Assembly (NCBI RefSeq): GCF_963855985.1
Contig: NC_087092.1
Location: forward strand, 8,308,001 to 8,372,000
Direction of reading: 5' to 3'
Length of the DNA: 64,000 bases
Source: Ostrinia nubilalis
Taxonomy: Eukaryota > Arthropoda > Insecta > Lepidoptera > Crambidae
Shown piece by piece: positions 51,133-63,740 of the stretch. Numbering within the stretch: position 1 is the stretch's first letter; each line of letters begins with the position of its first letter. The translations under genes and the position numbers were made by a program. Under the pieces are notes generated by a model that ran no database searches, was not told the origin of the DNA, and worked only from the letters and a program-made list of their open reading frames with translations.

Positions 51133-51450
51133 TTAGAATGAAATTTCTTTTGAAACATCGTTAACAATACCACGTACTTGAAATTGAAATAAAAGTATAG
51201 GGGTTGTTATAACAACGAATAAAAGAGTATCGTATATGACTGCCATTAAAAAAGTAATCCCACCAAAAACATTCTGTAAAAAACTAGCCAAGTCTCGATG
51301 GAGCTGCTTGTTTATCTCTAAAAAGTAATGAAATCTAGACAAAGTCGTGCCAAGTCTATGGTTCCTTACTGCGATTTCTTTATTATTATAGTTAATGTTG
51401 TGTGACTTGGCCGTTGAAGGGTGACAAAACCAGGTGCTCCATGACACCAT
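51133..51450 (-). pseudogene. possible gustatory-receptor-like exon fragment
   Basis: 105-codon open frame: a charged helix with FHYFLEINKQLHRDLASF, then VFGG and a membrane-length hydrophobic run ending LLFQFQV. Insect Gr proteins have a similar xxLNxxFG step before a transmembrane helix. There is no partner exon nearby and it is on the same strand as Rbfox1 inside its intron. It may instead be part of an unknown transposon. Confidence 0.22.
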
Positions 51451-51754
51451 TGCACCAATCAGTCGCCTGAACCGCTACCCACTGACGATGGAAAATTGCC
51501 ACTTGGAAAACGTTGATTCAACAATAACCAGTCAATTGTAGGTTCAGTAAAGCTGCGTATTTATAATGTATGATTATCTTAATAAAGATTGTTCAATGGC
51601 CAAGTCACACAACATTAACTATAATAATAAAGAAATCGCAGTAAGGAACCATAGACTTGGCACGACTTCGTCTAGATTTCATTACTTTTTAGAGATAAAC
51701 AAGCAGCTCCATCGAGACTTGGCTAGTTTTTTACAGAATGTTTTTGGTGGGATT
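51256..51754. repeat. 157-bp inverted duplication, arms 156/157 identical
   Basis: Arms 51256-51412 and 51598-51754, reverse complements with one mismatch, separated by 185 bp. Each arm encodes, outward to inward, AKSHNINYNNKEIAVRNHRL then GTTLSRFHYFLEINKQLHRD and LASFLQNVFGG. On the minus strand the frame runs on into a hydrophobic stretch (FLMAVIYDTLLFVVITTPIL). The soluble helix followed by a membrane span resembles an insect gustatory-receptor exon, but weakly. Confidence 0.85.
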
Positions 51755-51959
51755 TCACTTCTTTTTGTGGAACGTGGCAAAATTATTTAACGTCGTCGTT
51801 TATCAACATTTTTTTACGATATTAAACACAAATAAACTCAACGACCTTTAAAATGGACAACGAATCAGATTGTTTTTAATTATAACATAACCTAAGCGAA
51901 CCTTACAGTATAATAAACGAAATCAACGAAATGCAAATTACACAACATTCAACTTAATC

Positions 51960-52475
51960 GACGACTTTCTCTAGAAAGGAAAAAAATCTGGACACCGCTT
52001 GCTAGTGCTAGCGCCATCTAGCGGTGAGCGATACAGGCGAACACCACGGTGCCGGAGTAGTATTGATAATGAATGTGGTTACTCCAGATCTTCGATTTTC
52101 CTAGTTTTTATAGTTTTCCCTTTATGTGGCCATTAAACCCTAACTCTGTACCAAATTTCAGCCCTCTGAGTTAATGGGAAGTACTAGTTCTATTTTGATG
52201 ATCATCAGTGAGTGAGTGAGTGAGTGAGTGTCGTAAATGCGAAACTTTGCTTTCGCTTAACTTCGGAACTAAATGACCTACAGACTTGAAATTTTGGATT
52301 TAAAGTATGTGATTATAGCTTACTAGATGACGAAAATTTCTGCGTTCTGGTCTTATCCAGAGGTTCTCAAATAGGGGCCTGAAAATGCGGCGAAATGGTT
52401 CCAGTAAAGGATGGTACTGCAGTGTTTGCTTCGCGCTCGACTTGGCGGGGGCACTGCCGTGCCCCCAGATATTTT
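51960..52475. repeat. dispersed repeat with GTGA microsatellite
   Basis: Contains (GTGA)n at 52208-52230, CTTTGCTTTCGCTTAACTTC, and the end GCTCGACTTGGCGGGGGCAC then TGCCGTGCCCCCAGAT. This association is familiar from abundant lepidopteran repeats; boundaries are not defined. Confidence 0.5.
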
Positions 52476-53940
52476 TGGATGTGTCCGGTAGAGAAAATTA
52501 CATGCTATCAATATTCTACAAGAGCGTGAGACATCATGGTTAAAGCACATTGTTTGAAAACAATTCATCAGTCAACACTTTATGTAAAAGAGTAAAGGGT
52601 ACATATTCGCTTGAAAAGTAAGTTCGATAAAAATTTGATAACTTAGAACGCAAAGCACGCGCCTCGCACTAGTCAAGCCAGGCGTCAATGCCATGGGTTG
52701 CCGCAAGAACACCCGAACACAGCGCTGGAAGATACTTAAATGTAAGTAAAATCTCGCGAATATAAGAGATTCTACTATCTACTTTATTTTTATCGCAGTG
52801 AAATGATAGAGAAGAAAACATACAATAGGTTGGTTCAGATAATAACCGAACAATAGCGCCAGACGATTGCTGTAACATGCCAACTACATACTTGAGAATG
52901 TAATTAATTAAATTATAATTATCTATGTAGTAGTTGTACACAACGTTTATTAAGATCAAAGCATTCCATACTGTCACAATTATGTCTAGCCTACATCAAT
53001 GCCATGCTCCGTTGGAAGCGTTTAATTTTACATGGGTTATGATGATATTGTCGTGAGAACATGCGTGTAATTAGAAAATGATGTCGATATCTCTACTTGC
53101 AATTCGAAATTCTGATTTCGATATAAAAGTGTATCGACTGAGTCCCGTGATTTATACTCGCGATGATTGTCTCCATTGTTATGAAGACACGTATTTCAGT
53201 AATTAGTCGGCGACTCAAAATTCGTACTTCTGAGCCTTCGTTAACGATATCTCGTTTGACCAATTTATAAGATTTTTGATAAAATGAGGGTTCATCGTAT
53301 TATAATTTCATACTACAGTTAAATGATAGTATCTACCTTTATAGAAGCAAAATAAAATACGAATAATGTCTAGGGTGTTGCAAATAAACAAGTAAGATTT
53401 CGAAGTAAGATACTTGTGTAATGAGTATGCATGTTTTTCTAGTACATATATTAATCTTAAGGCCAGAAAATGCATTGTGCAATTAAAATAAATAATTGTT
53501 AAATAAAAACATGCTTAAGAAGTCCAGACACCTAGAAACAATACGAGTAAAAATATACTTTTTAATATGCAAATTCTTTTATTACTTTTTTATTTTTCTC
53601 TTTGGGCTAAACTTTTTAGATTTCGTGGAAACTTTTGAACGTGTCTTGACTATTGACGCATATGAGTAACAAAGAAAATTATCTAACCATGAATGGCACG
53701 ATCTGAGACTAGTCCAGCAAGAGACATTAACAATCAGCATCATCTACATGTATCACATTAATAATTGCATTTGCAGGCATGTTAAAATGAATGAGATCAT
53801 TTTTACGAAGATAACAGCTGGTGGTCATTCATACATGTGAAGCTAGTATGATGTGGTTTATAGCATACACATGCTGAAAAAGTAAACGATAAATACCAGT
53901 AGGGTTGGTGTTCCTGTATCGATGACATTGCCGTTACTCA

Positions 53941-53942
53941 CC
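53941..53942 (-). promoter_or_regulatory. candidate recursive splice site (ratchet point)
   Basis: Minus strand: a T-rich tract (TTTTTTTTGTGTTTGTTACAG) directly followed by GTGAGT. A strong acceptor and a strong donor share one junction, the hallmark of zero-length recursive exons in long insect introns. A branch-like TATTAAT lies just upstream. Fifteen in-frame codons downstream (VSNGNVIDTGTPTLL) end at a weak donor CTG|GTATTT, so a 45-nt cassette exon is the alternative. Confidence 0.6.
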
Positions 53943-54024
53943 TGTAACAAACACAAAAAAAATTAATAAGTACCTATTTCTTTCATTAATTTTAGTTTAT
54001 TTGTAGTTAGGTATAATTAATTAA

Positions 54025-54151
54025 ACCTAGGCTGAGTTGCGCCACCTTATTTTAACTGTAACAATAACATTAACCGGTGCTTTTTGTATGGAGTTTGACA
54101 GATTTTTGAAGTTTGTCAAACTTAAAGTAAGATGGTGCAACTTTGCCTAAG
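54025..54151. mobile_element. 127-bp MITE
   Basis: Left end CCTAGGCTGAGTTGCGCCAC and right end GATGGTGCAACTTTGCCTAAG are imperfect inverted repeats of about 30 bp. No coding capacity. It sits 83 bases upstream of the candidate recursive splice site. Confidence 0.7.
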
Positions 54152-57100
54152 AAATCACAATAAACGTCAACATACTGAAATTCCAAATAACATTATTAGC
54201 TTGTTTAAAAAAAATGCACAAGCGTGCGTCTTGTCATGAGAATATGTGTAGTGATAGTTTATCGAGTCGAGTCAAGGAAAATTGAATGATTTATGTGAAT
54301 TATTTTAACTGCACACGCAAACTTAATATAACCCGCTGGCAAATTCTGAGTAAACATGTAAATTGGATCGCTTTTATTACAACTCGTGTGTTAATGTGTG
54401 TAGCGGTGGCGATGTCACGCGTGCGTGCGGGAGCGTGTTGCGTCCAAGATAAATGGCAGAGGATCTCTGACAGCCGTCAGCGGATTGCATTAGGGCTGGT
54501 ACCGGACGCCCGCGGCCGCCAGACAGCGTAAGGTGACGCACTAATGTTGTCACTCTGTCACGGATTGCAATTAATGCGGGTCGTCCCCATTAAGTTACAT
54601 ACTCGTATTTACAGTAGCTGAATGTTGTACGATTGAAAGAGCAATCCGAAAAATCTCACCCTTGTCACTCACGCCATTACGTATTAAAAGGGAATTGTAT
54701 TGTATTTTTTGTTTCGCAGCGAATCATCCCTTTTGTGAGCCCTAGAATCATGTACTCAACAAAACATTTTATAGTGTTTTTATGAGTTCCCAGGGGTGAT
54801 ATACTGCTAATGTTTAATTTATGGTTGTGTGTGTTTTAACACAAGAACGTCGCATTGTAGTAAATGTCCTATTTTTTGTCCGTTTTGTCTCTGGAGAGAC
54901 ATTGTCTTGTCCTTTTCTTAACACAAGGGATTGGGTATAAGTACCAATTTTTGGACTTTAAGAAAATTGTACTCTATACTTATTCTATTGTTACCAACAA
55001 CAAAGCATTTCTATTAAATTTTGTTACTATGAGCAGACGCTCATGTCTACTCTACAATAGACATTTTGTTAGAAGATTTCACAGTACCTATTTTGTTTAA
55101 AATATTTCAGAAAAGGAAGACACTAGTTAAACACCAAAATTGGATGTTGATTATGGTTACAAAATTATTCAATAATTATAATCTAATGTCTATTGTAGGT
55201 ACATTTATGCACATTGCACAGAGTAGCTACTGGTCTTCAAACTTACGAAGCACAGCACAACGGGTTTCGTAGTAGGTATCTACGAAGCATTCCAGTTCAT
55301 CACTTCGACTCTTATATTTGACATTACATATTTTATAACAATCTACGGCAACTTAAATGATAGGTAGGTAATATTAGTTAACTCGATATAAAAATCATCC
55401 TGGGTTTCGCTTGCCCATAATGATACAGCCAATAAGATGCACCGAGCCGTAGTAGGGAGGCACGATGGTCGCCGACCGCGCTGCGATCGCGAAGCGAACA
55501 TCGGCGCCGCTGGCACGCAGCCAAATATTTTTCATGTGCCGCGCCCGCCACCGGGATAAGTCGCCCTATTCACCTGAATCGGTACCCATTTAAATCTGAC
55601 CGCGATCGCGATGCATAGTGAAGAGCTCAACTAAAATTTCAATAGTATCATTTATTTATAAGCTCAGCTTAATAGCAAACGAAAAGAACAATAGAAGATT
55701 AAGTTTTCCATTTTGTTTGCTTACATTTAATCATTAACTGTCAAAGTAGCTCATCCTCAACCAACGACTTAATGTGATTGTACCCGTAATGTTTACTCGT
55801 CTAATTAACAAGCTAATTATCGGTCACGAGTAAACTATGACGCGTCACAAGGGTCACTTGGGGCAGTTATAATTAAGATAGGACTAGTAAATGACATTAT
55901 TATCAGTGACCAATGTCTCTTGCAGTAATTCTCAGTAAAGGTATTAATAGGTAGTTTCATCGGCGTAAAATCAGTCGGTCGACGAAAGTCAAGGGACATC
56001 GGACTGGAAAATATCATAGCGTGTTGTTTTTGTATTTTCTACTTGTTAAACAAAACATTAGTCAGCGTTAAAACATTTAAATAATTAAATCGAAAAACAA
56101 TGTTGTTAAATGTTTGTAAATATTATTATCATTTATTAATAGTCGGTCATCCAAATCAATTTTATAAGTAGATTTTTCCCTAACAACATTGTTTAGTCTC
56201 TGATCTTAGATACGTCAGTTAGGTACTTTACATTAAGTAAAATGGAAATATTTCTACCAATCGAATATTCGTAGCAATACATTAAGACTTGAACAAAAAA
56301 GTGAGCACTAGAACGATTTTTTACACAGTTGCTGCGTTTGTTTGCCAATAAATCGCAGAATTTACAATATATGGTTGGATAGATATACATACTCGTAGAA
56401 CTCCATCTACTGAAAAATGTAAACAAACTTAACGTTACGACGTCAGACGCAACCTTATTTACGATTATACTCGTAACGTGTCTCGTTCGTTAATTAAAGA
56501 ATGTCAGATTGCAATAAGTTTTCCATTTTTAAATAACATTCCTGTTTACGCAGTCTTGGGAACTCTCCGCTCGAATTCGCACCCTACTGAATAAACAGCT
56601 GCATCCATTCCATGCGTCACAAAAAATATCCTACCTACTCAAACAGTCGTAATATTTCATGTTCAACATTTGTACGCGGCAGCAACAAAGAAGCGAATAA
56701 CTCACATCAGGCTCCTAGTTAAACTAACTGAGCCGATTTGGAATCCAATATGCAATACATCTCCCTTAGATTCCCTATCGGCAAAATAGGCCCAACCCTT
56801 TGACGCAGGAAAGCTATAATTATGACCACAAGTCACGCTGATCAAACGCAAACGTATACAATAACTACTGCTGTGATTGGGTGGCGTGTGTTCTAAAGCA
56901 ATCACAGCCACAGTAATATTATAACAGTTCAATCTGATAATCCATTAAGTATCAATGGATTAGAATTAATAGACACGAATTATCTATAGTACACATCTCT
57001 ATGTTATTAGCTTTTAATTACTGCTGAGGCTGACCTCTAAAATAACGACTGGAACATTAATATTGTGTAGCATAAACAAATAAATTAACTGCACGTTACA

Positions 57101-57574
57101 CTTCTTATCAAGAAATGAAAGGATGTTTATAAAAATAACAAATAAATCAATACAAGAGAAAGTGATAACTTCAAGACGTTATCTATTAAGACAGAACAGT
57201 CATATGATTAAGTTCATTGTAACTGTTTGTGTAATGAAGTCCACTTTCCATTGCTCGCTCCATTGCTTGCGTATTGCTGCGATCGTACAAAGTGAAAAAT
57301 AGGGGCCGCAAATGGAGGCGTTACGACCAACTCAACCACTTGCTCGCAACTGGTTCGCCTTCACATACCAAATGACTAGGAGATCTACTATATTTCTAGT
57401 AGGTATACGTCATGATAATATTACATCAATATAATATTCTTACAAATACCTCACTTTATAGCTGCCGCAGTGCCATTATACTTAATTAGGCTGTTGTTAG
57501 TAAGCGATGTAATATCTCATTTAAAGATTAGAGGAATGTAATATGATTTAACAGCATTAACTGCTCATTTCTAA

Positions 57575-58964
57575 TTTAGTCCAGTCAATGAATGCCTTAA
57601 CGACGGTGTAGAGAGAAATCCGTGGAACACAATTTCTGACCTCGGGACTTTATTTAGCCTAGTTAGGTGGTGAACATAGCAAAAGTCCCCGCCCTTAGCC
57701 CTTGAGCCGGCGGGGAGAGGGGGGTTTAAAGGTACCACTTTTCGGTTTTTCGCTTAATCCTCGGAAACTATGCGTCCTAGTGACATGACTACTATGAACC
57801 AAAAAAAGCTTATTCAATTTGCTACAGGTGAGACAGTCAAGTTTTTCTATATCTTGTATAGTTTTTGCGGCATCTGCTCTAGAAGGTCTGTAAAATTGGA
57901 AATTTTATTGTTGTCTTACATGTTCCTTTCAGGAGAAAATCGACTAAATCAACATTGAGCAAACACTATAGACATGCGGGAGCATGTTAAGCTTAGTTCC
58001 ATGGAGGGGACTGCACCGTGCGTACATTTAGACGAACCAATTAGAGCCACTTTTGACTCCTCATCATCCAAAAACTACTGTGCATTAACACTTCAAATTT
58101 GGCTCATGTATTGAGACTTGCAAGATGTATATCAGCTTCAAATTTCATAAATATACCTCAAACGGTTATTTAGGTATTGACGTTCAAACATCGATATTTA
58201 GAGCACTAATATCTATCTATCACATGTGAAATGTTAAAATTTACTGGTTTTTTATTTGTTCCTTTGTATTTACATAACTACCTTTTTGGATGCCAAATTT
58301 GAACCTTCGAGGTCATCTGGAAGTGGTTAGAATTTGGTCTATAGGTCAGACATGTAGATTTTTGGACGTCAATATCTAAAGAACCGTTTGAGGCAGATTT
58401 ATGAAATTTGAAACTGATGTATATCTTGTAAGTCTCAACACATGAGCCAAATTTGAAGTGTTAATGCGCAGTAGTTTTTGAGTGATGAGGACTCAAAAGT
58501 GGCTCAAAGTGATTCGTCTAAATATACGCACGGTGTAGTCCCCTCGCTGGAACTAGGCTTAACATGCTCCCGCATGTCTTGAATGATTGCTCAATGTTGA
58601 TTTAGTCGATTTTCTCCTGATGGGAACATGTAAGACAAAAATAAAATTTCCAATATTACAGACCTTCTAGAGCAGATACCGCGAAAACTATACAATTTAT
58701 AGAAAAACTTGTCAATCTCATCTGTAGCAAATTGAATATGCTTTTTTTGGTTCAAAGTAGTCATGTCACTAGGACGCATAGTTTCCGAGGATTAAGCGAA
58801 AAACCGAAAAGTGGCACCTTTAAACCCCCCTCTCCCCGCCGGCTCAAGGGCTAAGGGCGGGGACTTTTGCTATGTTCACCTCCTAACTAGTCTAAATAAA
58901 GTCCTGAAGTCAGAAATTGTGTTCTACAGTTTTCCATCTATAATGCTTTATTGACTGGACTAAT
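57575..58964. mobile_element. 1.4-kb fold-back element with about 610-bp arms
   Basis: Arms about 57575-58190 and 58355-58964 with a 160-bp centre. The arms carry matching opposite frames (57770-57958 plus, 58779-58591 minus), both MRPSDMTTxNQKKxIQFAT and onward, about 85% alike, so the arms have drifted. A CCCCGCCCTTAGCCCTTGAG block marks each arm. The family is not recognised and no transposase is present. Confidence 0.8.
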
Positions 58965-61047
58965 TACCATTTTATACATTTAAGTAATTATAAGAACATT
59001 AAAATGCATGTTAATGACATTCACAGACAAACAAGTTAATGACACTATCTACAGTTAGGTATTTACAGCCAAAGTGCGTCAACGACAAGGGTTTAATGGA
59101 TAAATAATATGGCCCACACAGGCATACATTTATGTGTCTTGCTCTGCACTGCTAGTTAAAAAGTATCATTCACGGCGGAATAAACAAAAGCGAATACTAA
59201 CAGACTGGAGTTCATTCAAGGCCCATGAGTATGGAAACATTAAAAACGCTTCCTTTCACTACGAAGTTTTTTGAAGCGAACTCGGTCGAGCGTACGGATG
59301 CAATCAAAGCTCGCTACCAGTGAGTGCACAAGCTCTATCAAACACGGTTAACAAGGGGCTAGCCATGAACTACAAACACAAACCAAACTTATTTAATCAG
59401 CGCAGTATCGATAGATAGATGGTTATTTGTCGTTACAATAGATACTAATACGAGTATCATCGAAGAAACAAAGGTTAAGCGACAGACAGCAAATACCTTC
59501 ATTAGATTACTCGTCATTAGCTATTGTGATTGTGAAACGTATGACGGTTACAAAGAATAGCAATCCTATAGATAAGCGTGACCTCGTTATCGGTTATAAA
59601 CACGCAACCCACGAGTCAATCATCGCCGAGATACAGGAAGGAGTTTACAGCTCTTTACAATAAACAGATCAATACCAAACATGGCACTGCAGGGACGAAC
59701 CCTTTTGCTATTTACAGCGTCGCGGTACCTGGTCTCTATTAACACGTAGTCCCAAGGGTCCATGAGCAATAAAAAAATTACACCAGAACCGTTAGACGAC
59801 AGGCATTTCATTGCAGGCTTTCACGAAAGCTACGTATTTTAGGGCCAATTTATGGGCATCATTGTCCACTAGTCTCTACCTCACTGCCTGCAAAATAACC
59901 TTCAAAAGAGAGCTTTATAATCTCGGTTTGGTTTGGTCTTTCTTTTGTTTGTCGGGTTTCTACCCGACCGAAATGCTACCTAGAACCTCTGAAATAAGTA
60001 TTCCATGCAATAAAACGCCGTAAAATCAAATGTTCAAAGAATTACAAAAGTAATTTACCGTATCTAGCAAGCATCATGTACGCAATTTAAATTAATTAAT
60101 TAAGGCCGGGTAGCAGAGAAAATGGCGAAAATGAGGTTTTCATTTTTCATTTTTGAGGTACTAAACAGTAAAATTAAAGGCTAAGATTTTTATTGGGCAT
60201 AGTTGAGGATATTTTCTAGGGCTATTAACGGATGGAAACACGATTTGATGAAGTTGACTCGATAGAATAAATTCCCAAAGTTACCTCTATTCGTTTTCTA
60301 ATTATGGTTTTATTTTTAAAATAAGCGATTTGAGATTCTAAATCTTTTACTAAACTAAAGTTCAGAAATAACTTGAGGGCTTTTAACGGATGGAATTTTT
60401 ATATTGCGTCTTATTTAGTTACTATGTTAAAAAATGTGGAAAAAATCGTCCATGACGGCTTGGACAATCTCAATCAGTCGCGCGGTGGCGCTTACGGAGG
60501 ACGGACGCGTGTCAGTTTTTTGGACGTGACAGTTCGCGATTTGTCAATATTTTTGACAATGATGACTTTGATGAGTCACAGTATAATAATATCAGTGTTA
60601 CTGGAGAAAGCTAAAATATTTGATAATTAAGAATTATCAATTTTGTCTACCTATTGAAATTTAAATCGTTCGCATCCTTTTAAACGAAGACTCTACTCAT
60701 GATACATAGTAAATTCCTTAAATATGAGACAAAACCAATGAGTTAAAATTACATATTAATAGTACCTACATACAATCGTCTTACACTTATTAGAAGAGCA
60801 CACTGATACAAATAAATAATAAAAAATTAGGTCAGAGGGTCAAATATAGGGGCAGCTGCACGTCACTGAAAGACGATTCTGTTTACTCGGCATCTGGGCT
60901 GGAGAACATGAACCCTTGTTTACAGATGCAGATGTAAATGGAGTTATAACTGGACAAATTTTACATGAAATGTTTAACAGAAATCAGTTAAAAGACACAT
61001 ACATGGAATACCAATAAGGTTGCGGAGGGAAAGCTACCTATTATAAA

Positions 61048-61421
61048 CTAGCGGCCGCCCGCGACTTCGTTCGCGTGGACCTCGTTTTACCCCCGTTAGA
61101 TATCATGTTGATAGATGGCGTTTCACGGCTTCCCCCGAATGAATATTTACGAACGTCTTAAAGTAGTTTGTCCAGCGCTGTAGATTTTAACCAATGACGA
61201 TAGGTAGAGTACGCTTTTTAGACACGTCTTATTTATTTATTGAAATTTATTTGTCACATATCGTCATAAGTTAGCCTATATGTTAATCTGGGTTATAAAC
61301 AATAATACTATAAAGTTTCAACAAAATCCGTACAGTAATTTTTGCGTGAAAGAGTAACAAACATCCAGACATCATGACATCCAGACATCCGAACTTTCGC
61401 CTTTATAATATTATAGTAGGA
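61048..61421 (-). mobile_element. 374-bp non-autonomous Helitron, minus orientation
   Basis: On the minus strand it begins TCCTACTATAATATTATAAA after an A and ends GTCGCGGGCGGCCGCTAG before a T. It has the same head and tail as the copy at 47999-48255. An internal ATCCAGACATC direct repeat is present near 61370. Confidence 0.75.
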
Positions 61422-61804
61422 TAGGATATTCACAATCCGAACTAATATTTACTATTTAGCATTTACTTACAGTAAATATATTAGTTTGGTTTTCACAATC
61501 GAACGGGTGCGAATCGACCCCTTTGAGAACTAGTAATCGCATACTACTAGTTCAAAAAAGAGTCGATTCGCACGCGATTTTAATACTTCTAATACATCCG
61601 GGCGAAACGCCTACTAAAAAAAAATATTATTGAAAGGGGACGTTTCGCATATTCGTGCGAAGGAAAATCGTGCGAAACTACTACTAACCCAATAGGGGGT
61701 AATAGGATGTGTTGGTAAAATATGATCAGTTAAAACAATAACACCTTATATAAAAACCGAAAAATTCTTATTCTTATATTATTCTAATTATGTAAGAGCA
61801 TAAT

Positions 61805-61845
61805 TATTAAAGTCGAAGTCAAACATTCTTTATTTGTGTGGACCT
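61805..61845 (-). repeat. minus-strand LINE tail fragment
   Basis: Reading AAATAAAGAATGTTTGACTT then CGACTT on the minus strand, the poly(A)-like end and TTGACT-type tail of a LINE, severely truncated. Confidence 0.4.
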
Positions 61846-62496
61846 ATATTAACGAGAGATTACAAGGCGTCAAATATTTCAAGAAAAAAATTAAAAACTA
61901 TTATAAAGCTAAATTTTGCTCTCATGGAGCCTTTACCTACTCTGACAAATCAAGACTTAAAGAAGAAACTAATAATAAAACTATTTAACTGTCCTGCAAT
62001 GAAAAGCTTGATCGGGTACAACACCTCAAGTTATTTTAGAACTTGATTTCATTAAGGGACTCTGAATATCAAATCGCTTAGGTATCTAAAGTCAAACGAT
62101 TCTGAAATGTCAAGTGGTATAAAGTTGGGACTAATAAATAACCCATTAAGATAGTAGCGCCCTCCTGTCAATGACATACCTGGAACGATAGAGTATTGGA
62201 CAACTAATAAAAATGCTTAGTCCTAAATGACTGACGGATATCGTAGAGACCTGAAAGTTGGAAGGTGTGTTCTTTGTATGACGTAGGCATCCGATTTTCT
62301 GAAATGGGGTCAAGAAATGAAGGGGGTGAAATAAGGGGGCAAAGTTTGTATGGGACAGTGATTATTTGGTTCAATCTACTTGAAATTTTGCTTAACAATT
62401 CCTTAATATTATAATTTATGACAAACGTGTAAAAGGGGTAGAAAGTTATTTTGGGAGTCTTACTGCTTTTGATTTAATTACTTTTTATTTTTACAA

Positions 62497-63473
62497 GTGT
62501 TTGAAAACTCCATGTCAGATTGCAATCAATGTCAAGTGAAATCTCAAATTAACAATAGAAATAAAAATAAATTGGCTATACCCGCTTTTAGACTTAATAA
62601 AGTGTTTGCCTCTTTTATGGGACAAGGTATCCATTTTTATAACAAAGTCCCTGATAAATATAAAGAGCTACCGTATAATAAATTTAAAGATATAGTTAAA
62701 GATCACATGCTTAAAAAAGCCTATTATACAACTCGAGATTTTCTTAATGATAAGTCATCCTGGGAGTAGGATTATGGTCCTCTCATGCTCGCACTAAAAA
62801 GAATTAAAATGAAAAGTAATGTATAAACTCATAATAATTTCTCAAATGTTATAGTGTCATGCTTCACAATCTGGACTGTTACTTAGCTTTATTATTAGTT
62901 TTTTTTTTAAAGAGATAACTTGGAATTGTCATTCTCACTAAAATGTCTCTGGGGTGGTGGCGTAGTGAGGCGGGTCGTTATATTCCCTCTAATATGGTCG
63001 AGTGAAGCGATGGCTGGTTCACTCGTCATGTCTGTGAACAGGCGCTGCTTTCGGGGACTGGTCAATCCAAGTTATTCAAATTTATGTATGCGAGTCATTT
63101 CTACTAGTATCTTAATATGTAAGTCTAGATATTAGCACGTCACTACCTTGTTTAATAAACCACGCAATCTTGTATACCCATTCTTATAAGATACACCATA
63201 CAAGAATGCATGGTAAATTCAGTGAACTGCTCCTGAATCGAATGTACCTACTACTACTATTTCTATTTATTTATATTAACCGGCAGACAGTGGTGACTGA
63301 GTTTGTTGCGGCGCTTCTTCTCAGCACTTGCCAAATGTTGGTCTCGAAGCGCTGGTAGGGTAAAAAGATTATGAGACATGTAGAGGCTCCTTAAGAGCAA
63401 AATGACGATTTGTAAGAACTATTTATTAGTCCAAACAAATAAAGAAATTTTGACTTTGACTTTGACTTTGAAT
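62497..63473 (+). mobile_element. LINE 3' end: ORF2 C-terminus, 3' UTR and TGACTT tail
   Basis: The frame 62497-62769 encodes RNKNKLAIPAFRLNKVFASF, GQGIHFYNKVPDKYKELP, then FKDIVKDHMLKKAYYTTRDF and LNDKSSWE before a stop. This is the usual C-terminus of Jockey/CR1-clade LINEs in moths (R.K..L..P..RL.K....F.G..I.FYNK.P). A 3' UTR of about 680 bases follows, ending AATAAAGAAATTT and (TTGACT)n at 63449-63473. The copy is 5'-truncated, as is usual for LINE insertions. Confidence 0.72.
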
Positions 63474-63499
63474 TGAAATGTCTCAATTTCAATGAGGAG

Positions 63500-63740
63500 G
63501 CTCTGCATTTATTCCTAGAATTCCCCTAACACCGTCAAATTACCCTTTCGAATTCAAGACAGTGCAGTTTCCCATCAAAATCTGCTTCGTAATGACTATA
63601 AACAAAGCTCAAAGTCAAACTCTAGCGACCTCTGCATAAACTCCCATGAGTGCTCAGAGCGGGTGCCTGCGGCAAGTAACCGCGTGTGATGCTCATAGTG
63701 ATTTTCAATACAGAGCCCCGTACATACGTTATACATAAAT
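63500..63740 (+). pseudogene. Helitron helicase C-terminal relic
   Basis: Plus strand from about 63507: [20 protein letters not shown], then FPIKICFVMTINKAQSQTL. This is the late helicase motif region of Helitron Rep/Hel proteins (consensus QFPxRxxFAMTINKAQGQT, from memory). The frame then degrades. It is a second copy of the relic at 10835-10912 and more complete. Confidence 0.68.
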
